Part shown: positions 1 to 6,983 of the stretch, one piece after another
Numbering within the stretch: position 1 is the stretch's first letter
Layout: the number at the start of each line of letters is the position of its first letter
Assembly: GCA_900540945.1 (NCBI GenBank)
Contig: UQHQ01000029.1
Coordinates: 1-24,858 of the forward strand
Direction of reading: 5' to 3'
From: an uncultured Collinsella sp.
GTDB taxonomy: Bacteria; Actinomycetota; Coriobacteriia; Coriobacteriales; Coriobacteriaceae
Length of the DNA: 24,858 nucleotides
The notes under the pieces: model-generated
Database searches by the model: none
What the model saw: the letters and a program-made list of their open reading frames with translations, nothing else
Told to the model about the DNA's origin: nothing
Made by a program: the position numbers and the translations under genes

Positions 1-97
1 TCACGAGCGGGGGCTCCTGTCTTTTTAGTGCCCTCGGATTGGGTCATAGTGTCTGTCGTTGCCAAAACATCGGCATCCCCAAGGGATCATTTGCACC

Positions 98-168
98 AAA
101 AAATGAGAGTGGATAATCTCCCGGTATGAGCCCATATTTATGCTCAAGGCTGGAGATTATCCACGCTC
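98..168 (-). terminator. Long hairpin terminator downstream of pdxT
   Basis: A 13-bp perfect inverted repeat (GTGGATAATCTCC at 109-121, GGAGATTATCCAC at 152-164) encloses a second 5-bp stem (TGAGC at 127-131, GCTCA at 142-146). Read leftward, the hairpin is followed by six T (103 to 98), as expected for a Rho-independent terminator of pdxST. It is larger than most terminators and has a nested design, so it may also be a mobile palindromic element reused as a terminator. Confidence 0.6.
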
Positions 169-191
169 GTTTCGTTTGTTGATTTCGATGC

Positions 192-779
192 CTACATTTG
201 TAGGAACAGTTCGTGGAGGCGGGTGTCTTCGTCGAGTTCGGGGTGGAAGGTTACGCCGAGCTGGTTGCCTTGGCGGGCGGCGACGATACGGCCGTCGACT
301 TCGGCTAGGGCCTCAGCGTCGCCGTGCACTTCGACGATACGGGGCGCGCGGATAAACGTCAGCGGCACCTCACCGTCGATGCCGGCGACGGATCCTTGAG
401 TGCGAAAACTGCCGAGCTGTCTGCCATAGGCATTACGCTCAACGAGTACGTCCATGGTTGCCAGGCGCGGCGTTCCTTTATCGTCGTGTGCGGCAAGATT
501 GCGCGCCAATAGAATCAAGCCGGCGCAGGTGCCAAGGACGGGCATGCCTTCAACAATGTGGGTGCGAAGCTCATCGAGCATGCCGAGCTCGGCAAGTAGC
601 TTGCCCTGAACGGTAGACTCGCCGCCGGGGAGTACCAGACGGTCAAAGTCCTGCTTCAAATCAGCCGCCTGTCTCAACTCAATACAACGTGCGCCCAGCT
701 CGTACAGCCTCGCCTCATGCTCGGCAAAAGCGCCTTGGACCGCCAGCACGGCGACCGTCTGGTCTACATAATCGCTCAT
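192..779 (-). CDS. pdxT: PdxT, glutaminase subunit of pyridoxal 5'-phosphate synthase
   Basis: 195 aa, the usual family size. PdxT is a class I glutamine amidotransferase that hydrolyses glutamine and channels ammonia to PdxS for vitamin B6 synthesis in the cytosol. The N-terminal AVQGAFAEH motif, the LPGGEST oxyanion segment (about 50-56), the nucleophile Cys85 in GTCAG, and His179/Glu181 in FHPEL form the full catalytic triad. It follows pdxS after about 20 bp in the same direction, so the two are almost certainly cotranscribed. A large hairpin with a T tract lies just beyond its stop. Nothing looks broken. Confidence 0.96.
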   Translation of the reverse strand: MSDYVDQTVAVLAVQGAFAEHEARLYELGARCIELRQAADLKQDFDRLVLPGGESTVQGKLLAELGMLDELRTHIVEGMPVLGTCAGLILLARNLAAHDDKGTPRLATMDVLVERNAYGRQLGSFRTQGSVAGIDGEVPLTFIRAPRIVEVHGDAEALAEVDGRIVAARQGNQLGVTFHPELDEDTRLHELFLQM

Positions 780-799
780 ATGCGACCCTTTCTGCCGGA

Positions 800-1690
800 C
801 TAGCGCCCGCGCTCCTCCATGATAATCTCGATCTCGTCGGCGTTGATGCCCACCATGGCCTCGCCCAGGTCCTCCGAAAGCTCGGCAATGAGCTTGGCGT
901 CGGTGAAGTTTGCCACAGCCTTAACGATGGCGGCGGCGCGCTTGGCGGGGTCGCCACTCTTAAAGATGCCCGAGCCGACAAAGACACCCTCGGCGCCCAG
1001 CTGCATCATCAGCGCGGCGTCGGCGGGGGTCGCTACGCCGCCGGCGGCAAAGTTCACCACGGGAAGCTTGCCCGTGGCATGAACCTCGCGTACCAGCTCG
1101 ACCGGAACCTGCAGTTGCTTGGCTGCCTCAAAGAGCTCATCATTGCGCAGGGCGACAACGTCGAAGATCTGCTTTTGGATCTTACGCATGTGGCGTACGG
1201 CTTGGACGACGTCGCCCGTGCCCGGCTCGCCCTTGGTACGAATCATCGTGGCGCCCTCGGCAACGCGGCGCAGTGCCTCGCCCAGATCGCGGGCGCCGCA
1301 GACAAACGGCACGTCAAACTGGGTCTTATCGATGTGATAGACGTCATCGGCGGGGGAGAGAACCTCGGACTCGTCGATGTAATCGATCTCGATGGCCTGC
1401 AGGACCTGCGCCTCGACAATGTGGCCGATGCGGCACTTGGCCATAACGGGGATGGAGACTGCCTCTTGGATGCCCTTGATCATCTTGGGGTCGCTCATGC
1501 GCGAGACGCCGCCTGCGGCGCGGATGTCGGCCGGAATGCGCTCGAGTGCCATGACGGCGCAGGCGCCCGCCTCCTCGGCGATGCGTGCCTGCTCGGGCGT
1601 GGTGACGTCCATGATGACGCCGCCCTTGAGCATCTGCGCGAGCTCGCGATTGAGTTTGACGCGATCGGCCTTGCTGGTCTGTTCTGCCAT
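800..1690 (-). CDS. pdxS: PdxS, synthase subunit of pyridoxal 5'-phosphate synthase
   Basis: 296 aa from the chosen start. PdxS condenses ribose 5-phosphate, glyceraldehyde 3-phosphate and PdxT-derived ammonia into PLP; the family forms a dodecamer of TIM barrels. Visible hallmarks are KGGVIMDVTTPEQA, VMALERIPADIRAAGG, the VMAKCRIGH lysine region and the MIRTKGEPGTG segment holding the second catalytic lysine. The frame opens upstream to an ATG at 1732, but the ATG at 1690 (MAEQTSKADRV) fits family length and has an AAGGGAG ribosome binding site 5-6 bases before it. It is first in the pdxS-pdxT operon and divergent from pdxR. Confidence 0.96.
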   Translation of the reverse strand: MAEQTSKADRVKLNRELAQMLKGGVIMDVTTPEQARIAEEAGACAVMALERIPADIRAAGGVSRMSDPKMIKGIQEAVSIPVMAKCRIGHIVEAQVLQAIEIDYIDESEVLSPADDVYHIDKTQFDVPFVCGARDLGEALRRVAEGATMIRTKGEPGTGDVVQAVRHMRKIQKQIFDVVALRNDELFEAAKQLQVPVELVREVHATGKLPVVNFAAGGVATPADAALMMQLGAEGVFVGSGIFKSGDPAKRAAAIVKAVANFTDAKLIAELSEDLGEAMVGINADEIEIIMEERGR

Positions 1691-1755
1691 GGTTGCTCCC
1701 TTGATTGGCATGTGCATTGCTTGACGGAACATCCTATCGGGGAGCTGGGTATGGC

Positions 1756-1784
1756 AAAATACTCAGTTTTCGAGATAATAACAA
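1756..1784 (-). promoter_or_regulatory. Candidate pdxST promoter
   Basis: Leftward, TTGTTA (1784-1779) and TATTTT (1761-1756) are separated by exactly 17 bp. A start near 1749 would give a leader of about 58 bases before pdxS. One AAGGTCAG repeat abuts the -35 from upstream, the usual place for an activator. Confidence 0.45.
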
Positions 1785-1824
1785 GGTCAGACTAATACCA
1801 GACTGAACAGCTCGATAAGGTCAG
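1783..1824. promoter_or_regulatory. Candidate PdxR operator, paired direct repeats
   Basis: AAGGTCAG occurs at 1783-1790 and again at 1817-1824, 34 bp apart (about three helical turns). Between them CAGACT is repeated at 1788-1793 and 1799-1804. MocR-family regulators such as GabR and PdxR are known to bind spaced direct repeats. The position between divergent pdxS and pdxR fits such an operator; binding by PdxR is inferred. Confidence 0.45.
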
Positions 1825-1835
1825 GTGGTAAACTC

Positions 1836-3272
1836 ATGCTTGACTACAATTTGGAAAAACGCGGCGAAGCATCGCTCTATGAGTATGTTTACCAGCAAAT
1901 TCGAGATGATATCGTAGCTGGACGCATTGCGGCGGGGGAGCACCTTCCGTCTAAGCGCGCCTTTGCCAGTCATCTGGGAATCAGTGTCATTACCATCGAG
2001 AATGCATATAGCCAGTTACTTGCCGAGGGTTATATTTGCTCAAAGCCGCGGCGTGGCTACTACGCTTGCGAGCTTCCTGATGCACCGGTTTTGCCTTTGG
2101 CTACAGGGAACATCGACCGAGATGCCGTCTCTGTGGGTCCTAGCGCGCATGATGCCAACGGACAGGTCGAGCGATTCGATGCGCTCTCTCCTTCCGCTTT
2201 GGAGGCGGCGCGGCTTTGGCAAAGCGCACTGCGGGCGACGCTGGCATCCGAAGACGAGCGCGAAATCTTCTCGCCCGCGCCCGCGCAGGGCACCGCTCGG
2301 CTACGACGCGCAATTGCTCACCATCTGCGCGGGACAAGGGGTATGAATGTCGACCCCGACAACATCGTTATCGGTGCAGGCGCCCAGTTGCTCGATGCCA
2401 TGTTGGTTCAGCTGCTTGGCGCGGACAAGGTGTATGCCGTTGAGGACCCGGGCTATTTGCGCCTGACGCGCATCTATCAGGCTATGGGCTGCAAAGTTCG
2501 ACATATCCCGTTGGATGATGAGGGCGTGGACTTGAGCGCTCTGCAGAAAACCGGGACCGATGTCCTTCACCTGATGCCGTCTCATCAGTATCCAACCGGC
2601 CTGGTGACGAGCATCGCGCGCCGATATGCGCTGCTGAGCTGGGCCGCCGAGCGACCAGGTCGGTATCTCATCGAAGATGACTTTGATTGTGAGTTTCGCC
2701 TTGCCGGCAAGCCGATTCCCGCGCTCGCGTCAATCGATGCCGCTCAGTCGGTTATCTACACCAACACGTTTTCGAAGAGCCTGTCATCGGCGTTGCGTCT
2801 AGCGTACATGGTGCTGCCCGACGAGCTGATGGAGCGGTTTAGGCGCAACCTTGGTTTTTACGCCTCGTCGGTGAGTTCTGTTGACCAGGTCGCTTTGGCT
2901 CGTTTGCTGGAATCGGGTGATTACGAGCGACATGTGAACCGCGTGCGCGTTCGTGCTCGCGAGGCGCGTGATGGCCTGGCGGCGCTTGTGCGGAAAGCGT
3001 TTCCGGCAGGGGAGGTCTCGATCGAGCATGCGGACGCGGGCCTTTACTGCACTGTTGTTGCGGAGCGCGGAACGGGTGGAAGCTCTTTTGCGCGGGCTCT
3101 CACGCGCTCGGGTATTCCGTTTATCGATATCAGTGACTGTTATTGGTGTGCCGATGGTGCATTTGTCCCTGAAAACTCAAGTCAAATTCTTGTTCAGTAT
3201 GACGATCTGGATCCAAAAGTGCTAACTACCTTGGAATTGCAGCTAATGGGGGGCGCTCTGCAATCTAAGTGA
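1836..3272 (+). CDS. pdxR: PdxR, MocR/GntR-family PLP-dependent regulator of pdxST
   Basis: 478 aa. The N-terminal winged helix (about 14-78) has the GntR pattern: YEYVYQQIRDDI, then LPSKRAFASHLGIS, then ENAYSQLLAEGYI. A fold-type I aminotransferase domain follows (about 120-470), with the pyridine-contact motif EDDFDCEFR at 280-288 and the Schiff-base lysine K314 in TFSKSLSS. Family members sense PLP and switch pdxST on or off, often repressing themselves. Divergence from pdxS supports this assignment over other MocR proteins. The stop codon TGA (3270-3272) lies inside the terminal inverted repeat of the adjacent repeat element, so the last few residues may not be ancestral. Confidence 0.88.
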   Translation: MLDYNLEKRGEASLYEYVYQQIRDDIVAGRIAAGEHLPSKRAFASHLGISVITIENAYSQLLAEGYICSKPRRGYYACELPDAPVLPLATGNIDRDAVSVGPSAHDANGQVERFDALSPSALEAARLWQSALRATLASEDEREIFSPAPAQGTARLRRAIAHHLRGTRGMNVDPDNIVIGAGAQLLDAMLVQLLGADKVYAVEDPGYLRLTRIYQAMGCKVRHIPLDDEGVDLSALQKTGTDVLHLMPSHQYPTGLVTSIARRYALLSWAAERPGRYLIEDDFDCEFRLAGKPIPALASIDAAQSVIYTNTFSKSLSSALRLAYMVLPDELMERFRRNLGFYASSVSSVDQVALARLLESGDYERHVNRVRVRAREARDGLAALVRKAFPAGEVSIEHADAGLYCTVVAERGTGGSSFARALTRSGIPFIDISDCYWCADGAFVPENSSQILVQYDDLDPKVLTTLELQLMGGALQSK

Positions 3273-3385
3273 GTAGACTTTTGGCATTTTGGCGACCAAG
3301 CCGTTTTACCACAAGCTATCTACCTGCGACTTTATAAAGCAATTTGGCTGGTCTGCACGGCAAGTTCGAAAAAGTCTACTCACTT
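3267..3385. repeat. Short inverted-repeat element, copy 1 (119 bp)
   Basis: The ends are a perfect 16-bp inverted repeat, AAGTGAGTAGACTTTT (3267-3282) and its complement (3370-3385). An inner stem pairs GACCAAGCC (3294-3302) with GGCTGGTC (3346-3353), with one bulged A. The loop holds TACCTGCG at 3321-3328, then CTTTATAAAG. The left end follows TA (3266-3267); the right end is followed by TG. It supplies the pdxR stop codon. The architecture is MITE-like, and no transposase is recognisable nearby. Confidence 0.88.
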
Positions 3386-3418
3386 GCCGCGCAAAGCTTC
3401 TGCATGAGAAAAAATGGG

Positions 3419-3484
3419 GTTTTCAACAGTGCTTCGTCCAGCTCTCGGCAAGCTTTTGGTCAGTTGGGGAGGGCTGTTGAAAAC
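3419..3484. repeat. Second type of palindromic element, 66 bp
   Basis: A perfect 11-bp inverted repeat, GTTTTCAACAG (3419-3429) and CTGTTGAAAAC (3474-3484), encloses 44 bp. On the minus strand it is followed by CCCATTTTTT, resembling a leftward terminator, yet no leftward gene enters it. It lies between repeat copy 1 and the nuclease gene, so it could be a leader structure or an unrelated small mobile palindrome. Only one copy is present in this window. Confidence 0.6.
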
Positions 3485-3567
3485 TTAGCAGTCCGTTCGG
3501 TGCCATTTTTGTTGCGTTCGCGCCAATGCGAGACCGATTGGGTTGAAATCCGTGTTTTCCTGTGCCT

Positions 3568-4695
3568 ATGAAGGATCTACTTTGTGACATATCGGCTTTT
3601 AGGTACTGGCGTTTGCCTCCTCAAGTCCGCGCTTTGTGTCCGCCGTTTCCACGACCGGAAGAAGACCGGCAGCGATATGATCTCGCCCGCAACCCGACGG
3701 CTGCAGTCGCGCTCGGTTTTCCGTTGTATACATTGGTTCGGACGAGAAACAAACGGACCTGCCCTGTCAGCATTAGGCAGCGGCTGTTCCTTGGTGAGCT
3801 CCCCAGGGAATCTGTGTTGGAAACGGAGCATGGATTTTTGGTCACGTCTCCTCTACTGACGGCATTTATCATGTCTCGACATCTGACGGATCTCCAGCTT
3901 CTTTTTGTGTTGGCGGAGATGTGTGGCTTGTTTGCGGTGTGTGCTCTGCCGGTGGCGCTTGAGGCGGAGCTTTCGCGTGCAATTGATTCGGGCGCGATTT
4001 CGACAACGTTCGGTTGGGTGCGCTGCCCGTCCGAGGACGGCATCACTTCAAGTTTATGGCGTCGAGACGCTTTGGTTTTGGGCAGAGACCTTGACCGTTT
4101 TTGTTCAGATGTTTGCGGGATGCGTTACGGCAATAGATTTATGGCGGTATCGCAACTCGTTCCATTGGGTGCCGCGTCGCCTTTTGAGGTCGAGGCGTAT
4201 TTGTTGCTTGGACTGCCGCGAGCCCTGGGAGGCGAAGGGTTTTGCGGCATAGAGCTCAATGTCGAAGTGACGCTAAGCACAAGTGCTCGAGCGATTGTGG
4301 GAAAGTCCCGTGTATATATCGACCTACTTCTCTCTTCGCCGGACGGCAAGCGACAGGTGGCCATTGAATGTCAGGGAAAGGCCTCGCACGGACGCGCAGG
4401 GGATGGCTTGCGTGACGCTGACCGCATGACAGCCCTTCAGGCCATGGGCTACGATGTACTTCTCCTGACACACAGACAGATATCCGATGAGGATAGATTC
4501 CGCGCGATCGTTAAGGCCGTATGCAGGATGCTCGATGCTGAATATCGTGATAAAAGCTCAGATGAGCAAAGGGCTGAGACATTACTCCGGTCTGAACTAT
4601 TCGTTGACTGGACAAAATTGGGAGTAATCGACGAAAAGATGCCCGTTAGACACAAAATAGCTCGATCGTGGACGGCTGCGAAACTAGGTGAGTAG
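3568..4695 (+). CDS. DUF559/Vsr-like PD-(D/E)XK endonuclease-domain protein, bracketed by repeats
   Basis: 375 aa from ATG 3568 (GTG 3562 is also possible; neither has a clear ribosome binding site). The C-terminal part (about 205-325) carries an acidic residue on a strand (D252 in YIDLLL), then IECQGKASH (E267, Q269, G, K271, H274), then RDADRMTALQAMGYDVLLLT. This matches the E-x-(D/Q)-G-x-x-H and D-x-x-R-x-x-x-L-x-x-x-G pattern of DUF559/Vsr-type nucleases. The first 200 residues, opening with ISAFRYWR, are not assigned; they may recognise a target. Composition looks less GC-rich than the neighbours by eye, hinting at transfer. The TAG stop (4693-4695) lies within repeat copy 2. Function is unknown; defence, toxin or element mobilisation are possible. 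Confidence 0.72.
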   Translation: MKDLLCDISAFRYWRLPPQVRALCPPFPRPEEDRQRYDLARNPTAAVALGFPLYTLVRTRNKRTCPVSIRQRLFLGELPRESVLETEHGFLVTSPLLTAFIMSRHLTDLQLLFVLAEMCGLFAVCALPVALEAELSRAIDSGAISTTFGWVRCPSEDGITSSLWRRDALVLGRDLDRFCSDVCGMRYGNRFMAVSQLVPLGAASPFEVEAYLLLGLPRALGGEGFCGIELNVEVTLSTSARAIVGKSRVYIDLLLSSPDGKRQVAIECQGKASHGRAGDGLRDADRMTALQAMGYDVLLLTHRQISDEDRFRAIVKAVCRMLDAEYRDKSSDEQRAETLLRSELFVDWTKLGVIDEKMPVRHKIARSWTAAKLGE

Positions 4696-4805
4696 ACTTT
4701 TGGCTTGATGGCGACCAGGCCGTTTTTGCAACAAGTCATTTACCTGCGACTTTATAAAGCAATATGGATGGCCTGCTCGGCAAGTTCCAAAAAGTCTACT
4801 CACTT
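4686..4805. repeat. Short inverted-repeat element, copy 2 (120 bp)
   Basis: The left arm GGTGAGTAGACTTTT pairs with AAAAGTCTACTCACTT (4790-4805), with one change from copy 1. The inner stem is CAGGCC (4716-4721) with GGCCTG (4770-4775). TACCTGCG lies at 4741-4748, followed by the same CTTTATAAAG. TA flanks both ends (4685-4686, 4805-4806), consistent with a TA target duplication. It ends the nuclease gene and is followed by ATTTTTT on the plus strand. Confidence 0.88.
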
Positions 4806-4873
4806 ATTTTTTGACGAGAATCCGATGCCTAAGGTGGTCCTATTTCAGGGAGTTAACAAGTTCGTGAGGCACG

Positions 4874-4902
4874 AAAAAGACCCGAACCATGCGGTCCGGG
4901 CC
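4874..4902 (-). terminator. Rho-independent terminator of the rubrerythrin gene
   Basis: Read leftward, GGCCCGGACC (4902-4893) pairs with GGTTCGGGTC (4888-4879) over 10 positions including two G-U pairs. The loop is four bases, and five T follow (4878-4874). It lies about 35 bp past the rubrerythrin stop. Confidence 0.85.
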
Positions 4903-4937
4903 TTATCGAGCTAAAGATTGTCTCTCAGGCGGTTGGC

Positions 4938-5498
4938 TTAGCCAAAGTAGCGCTTGAGCAGGCCGGCGAAAGCCTTGCCGTGGCGGGCCTCGTCGCGAGC
5001 CATCTCGTGCACGGTGTCGTGGATGGCATCGAGGCCGGCGGCCTTGGCGCGCTTGGCAAGATCGGTCTTGCCGGCGGTGGCGCCGTTCTCGGCCTCAACG
5101 CGCATCTCGAGGTTCTTCTTGGTGGAGTCGGTCACGACCTCGCCCAGGAGCTCAGCGAACTTTGCGGCGTGCTCGGCCTCCTCGTGAGCAGCCTTCTCCC
5201 AGTACAGGCCGATCTCGGGGTAGCCCTCGCGATGAGCGACGCGAGCCATGGCCAGGTACATACCGACCTCGGAGCACTCGCCCTCAAAGTTGGCGCGCAG
5301 GTCGGCAACGATGTCCTCGGAGACGCCCTCCATCTTGGCGACACCCACGACGTGCTCGGCGGCCCACTCGAGCTGGCCCTCCTCCTGCTTCAGGAAACGA
5401 GAACCGGGAACGCCGCACTGGGGGCACTTAAAATCCTCGGGCAGCTGGTCGCCGTCGAACTCTTCCACATAACCGCAAACGGGGCAAACAAACTTCAT
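4938..5498 (-). CDS. Reverse rubrerythrin (rubredoxin domain N-terminal)
   Basis: 186 aa from the chosen ATG at 5498 (MKFVCPVCGY), preceded by AAAGGA. The open frame runs further to 5603, but that extra stretch lacks family similarity. The N-terminal rubredoxin-like knuckles are C5/C8 and C25/C28. The rest is a four-helix ferritin-like diiron domain, with EGECSEVGMY near 72-81, EEAEH (E107, H110) and DEARH (E170, H173) as iron ligands. Having the rubredoxin domain first is the reverse rubrerythrin order, known in clostridia as an NAD(P)H-linked peroxide and oxygen scavenger. It points to an anaerobe coping with oxygen exposure. It is monocistronic with its own terminator. Confidence 0.93.
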   Translation of the reverse strand: MKFVCPVCGYVEEFDGDQLPEDFKCPQCGVPGSRFLKQEEGQLEWAAEHVVGVAKMEGVSEDIVADLRANFEGECSEVGMYLAMARVAHREGYPEIGLYWEKAAHEEAEHAAKFAELLGEVVTDSTKKNLEMRVEAENGATAGKTDLAKRAKAAGLDAIHDTVHEMARDEARHGKAFAGLLKRYFG

Positions 5499-5533
5499 GA
5501 TTCGATCCTTTCGATCGATGGCGATTGCGCGCT

Positions 5534-5564
5534 CGTCCGGTCCCGTAAGGGCCCTCTCCGGACG
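5534..5564 (-). promoter_or_regulatory. Hairpin in the rubrerythrin leader
   Basis: CGTCCGG (5534-5540) and CCGGACG (5558-5564) form a perfect 7-bp stem with further G-C pairing inside. It lies 36-66 bp upstream of the start codon and has no T tract, so it is not an evident terminator. It may affect mRNA stability. Confidence 0.35.
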
Positions 5565-5612
5565 TGCGTCTTGACGAGTTCTATTATCCATAAATGCGAC
5601 CAAATGTGAAGC

Positions 5613-5640
5613 CTATTAGGAATGATTTTTAATAAAACAA
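5613..5640 (-). promoter_or_regulatory. Candidate rubrerythrin promoter
   Basis: Leftward, TTGTTT (5640-5635), a 16-bp gap, then TAATAG (5618-5613) in an AT-rich stretch. A second candidate, TTCACA (5610-5605) with TAATAG at 5586-5581, lies just downstream. The sequence does not decide between them. Confidence 0.35.
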
Positions 5641-5719
5641 TTATGAGATATGAAGATGTTGATTGATTAACGATTGGCAGGCCGTCTGCGATCTCCGCTG
5701 AGTACAATCGGTCGAGCAA

Positions 5720-5737
5720 ATGTTGACCTATCAACAA
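5720..5737. promoter_or_regulatory. Rex-like operator before the alcohol/aldehyde dehydrogenase operon
   Basis: ATGTTGA, four bases, TCAACAA has the exact 7-4-7 layout of the Rex site (TTGTTAA-N4-TTAACAA), with TGTTGA/TCAACA a perfect 6-bp inverted repeat. It lies 12 bp downstream of a TACAAT -10-like box (5703-5708) and before the AAGGGAG ribosome binding site. A repressor there would overlap the transcript start. Rex senses the NADH/NAD+ ratio and often controls alcohol dehydrogenases; identity is inferred. Confidence 0.45.
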
Positions 5738-5754
5738 ATAAGGGAGTTTCCTTT

Positions 5755-6975
5755 ATGCATCTAGCCCGTCGCGCCTGGTGCCGAACATATCAGACGGTTT
5801 TTCGCATTGCATTGCCGATCCTGCCCTATACCGAGCCGCGCATTTTGGAGCACGCTGAGGATGTGCCCACGGTGCTTCAAAAGCGCTCGATCCAGAAGGT
5901 CCTTATCGTGACAGACCCTGGTATTGCCCGTCTGGGGCTCACGGCCCCGCTTGAGTGCGCGCTCGCGTCCAAGGGAATTGGCGCTGCGGTCTATGCCAAA
6001 ACATCAGCGAACCCCACGGTCTCAAATGTGGAGGAAGCGGCGTCCCTGTATCGAGAGAGCGCCTGCCAGGCCATTATCGGCTTTGGCGGTGGCTCGGCCA
6101 TGGACTGTGCCAAGGGCGTGGGAGCACGCATCGCGCAGCCAAACAAGCCCATCAACAAGATGCGTGGCCTGTTGCGCGTCCACCGTCTCCTGCCGCTGCT
6201 TATTGCGGTTCCCACTACCGCCGGTACGGGAAGCGAAGTCACGCTCGCGGCGGTTATCACTGATGACGAGACGCACTATAAATACCCCATTAACGACTTT
6301 GTGCTTATCCCGCGTTTTGCGGTCCACGACCCCGAGTTTACGCGCGGGTTGCCGGCGTCCATTACGGGGCAGACGGGTATGGATGCCCTGACGCATGCTG
6401 TCGAGGCCTTTATCGGGCGAAGCACCACGCCCTATACGCGCAAGATGGCGCGACAGGCGGTTCAGCTCATCCGCGATAATTTGCTTGAGGCCCATGAGCA
6501 TGGAGACAACATGCGTGCGCGTCGCAATATGCTTTCGGCGGCGTATAAGGCGGGCGTTGCCTTTACGCGCTCCTATGTTGGATACGTTCATGCCATCGCA
6601 CACAGCTTGGGCGGGCGTTACGGGATTCCGCACGGCTTGGCCAACGCGATCATCCTGCCGCACATGCTTCGCGCTTATGGTGACGCCGCCGCTCCCAAGC
6701 TTGCCGATCTTGCTCGCATGGCGGGCATTGCGCCGGCTACCGCGCAGGACAGTCTTGCGGCCGAGGCCTTTATCGATTGGGTCGACCGCATGAACGAGGC
6801 CCTGGGAATCCCCAAATATGTCTCGGGTATTCGCCGCTCCGATATTCCGCAAATGGCGGCCCATGCCGATGCCGAGGCCAATCCCCTGTACCCCGTTCCG
6901 CTTTTGATGGACCGCCTGGAGCTCGAGCATATGTACGAAGTTGTTGCAGGTGGTATGTTTGAGGACGAGAACTAG
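5755..6975 (+). CDS. Iron-containing (group III) alcohol dehydrogenase
   Basis: 406 aa from ATG 5755 (MHLARRAWCR), preceded by AAGGGAG; an in-frame ATG at 5674 has no ribosome binding site. Family members reduce aldehydes or oxidise alcohols with NAD(P). The nucleotide-binding GFGGGSAMDCAK (109-120) and PTTAGTGSE (153-161) motifs are present. So are the metal ligands D210 and H214 in GMDALTHAVEAF, and H279 and H293 in HAIAHSLGGRYGIPHGLANA. The aldehyde dehydrogenase begins 8 bp later, so the two enzymes likely interconvert an alcohol and its acid through the aldehyde. The substrate cannot be read from sequence. Confidence 0.93.
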   Translation: MHLARRAWCRTYQTVFRIALPILPYTEPRILEHAEDVPTVLQKRSIQKVLIVTDPGIARLGLTAPLECALASKGIGAAVYAKTSANPTVSNVEEAASLYRESACQAIIGFGGGSAMDCAKGVGARIAQPNKPINKMRGLLRVHRLLPLLIAVPTTAGTGSEVTLAAVITDDETHYKYPINDFVLIPRFAVHDPEFTRGLPASITGQTGMDALTHAVEAFIGRSTTPYTRKMARQAVQLIRDNLLEAHEHGDNMRARRNMLSAAYKAGVAFTRSYVGYVHAIAHSLGGRYGIPHGLANAIILPHMLRAYGDAAAPKLADLARMAGIAPATAQDSLAAEAFIDWVDRMNEALGIPKYVSGIRRSDIPQMAAHADAEANPLYPVPLLMDRLELEHMYEVVAGGMFEDEN

Positions 6976-6983
6976 GAGGGTCC

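Noticed and set aside
1..129. Open plus-strand frame from the left edge to TGA at 127-129
   Set aside because: Only 42 codons, no recognisable protein, ending inside a palindrome; too little to call a gene. A 4-bp hairpin at 5-16 followed by TTTTT is also too weak to call.
689..1795. 368-codon plus-strand open frame
   Set aside because: It lies antisense to pdxS and the start of pdxT, which carry full family motifs; high GC leaves long shadow frames.
3289..3480. Short open frames starting inside the repeats (also near 4705 and 15390)
   Set aside because: They begin in the repeat, differ in length and sequence between copies and lack ribosome binding sites; the conserved features are structural, not coding.
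3568..4695. Nuclease gene as a transposase of the repeats
   Set aside because: No DDE triad layout, HUH motif or serine/tyrosine recombinase signature was seen; only a PD-(D/E)XK-type core is supported.
6022..6930. 302-codon minus-strand open frame
   Set aside because: Antisense to the iron alcohol dehydrogenase, whose metal and nucleotide motifs are intact.
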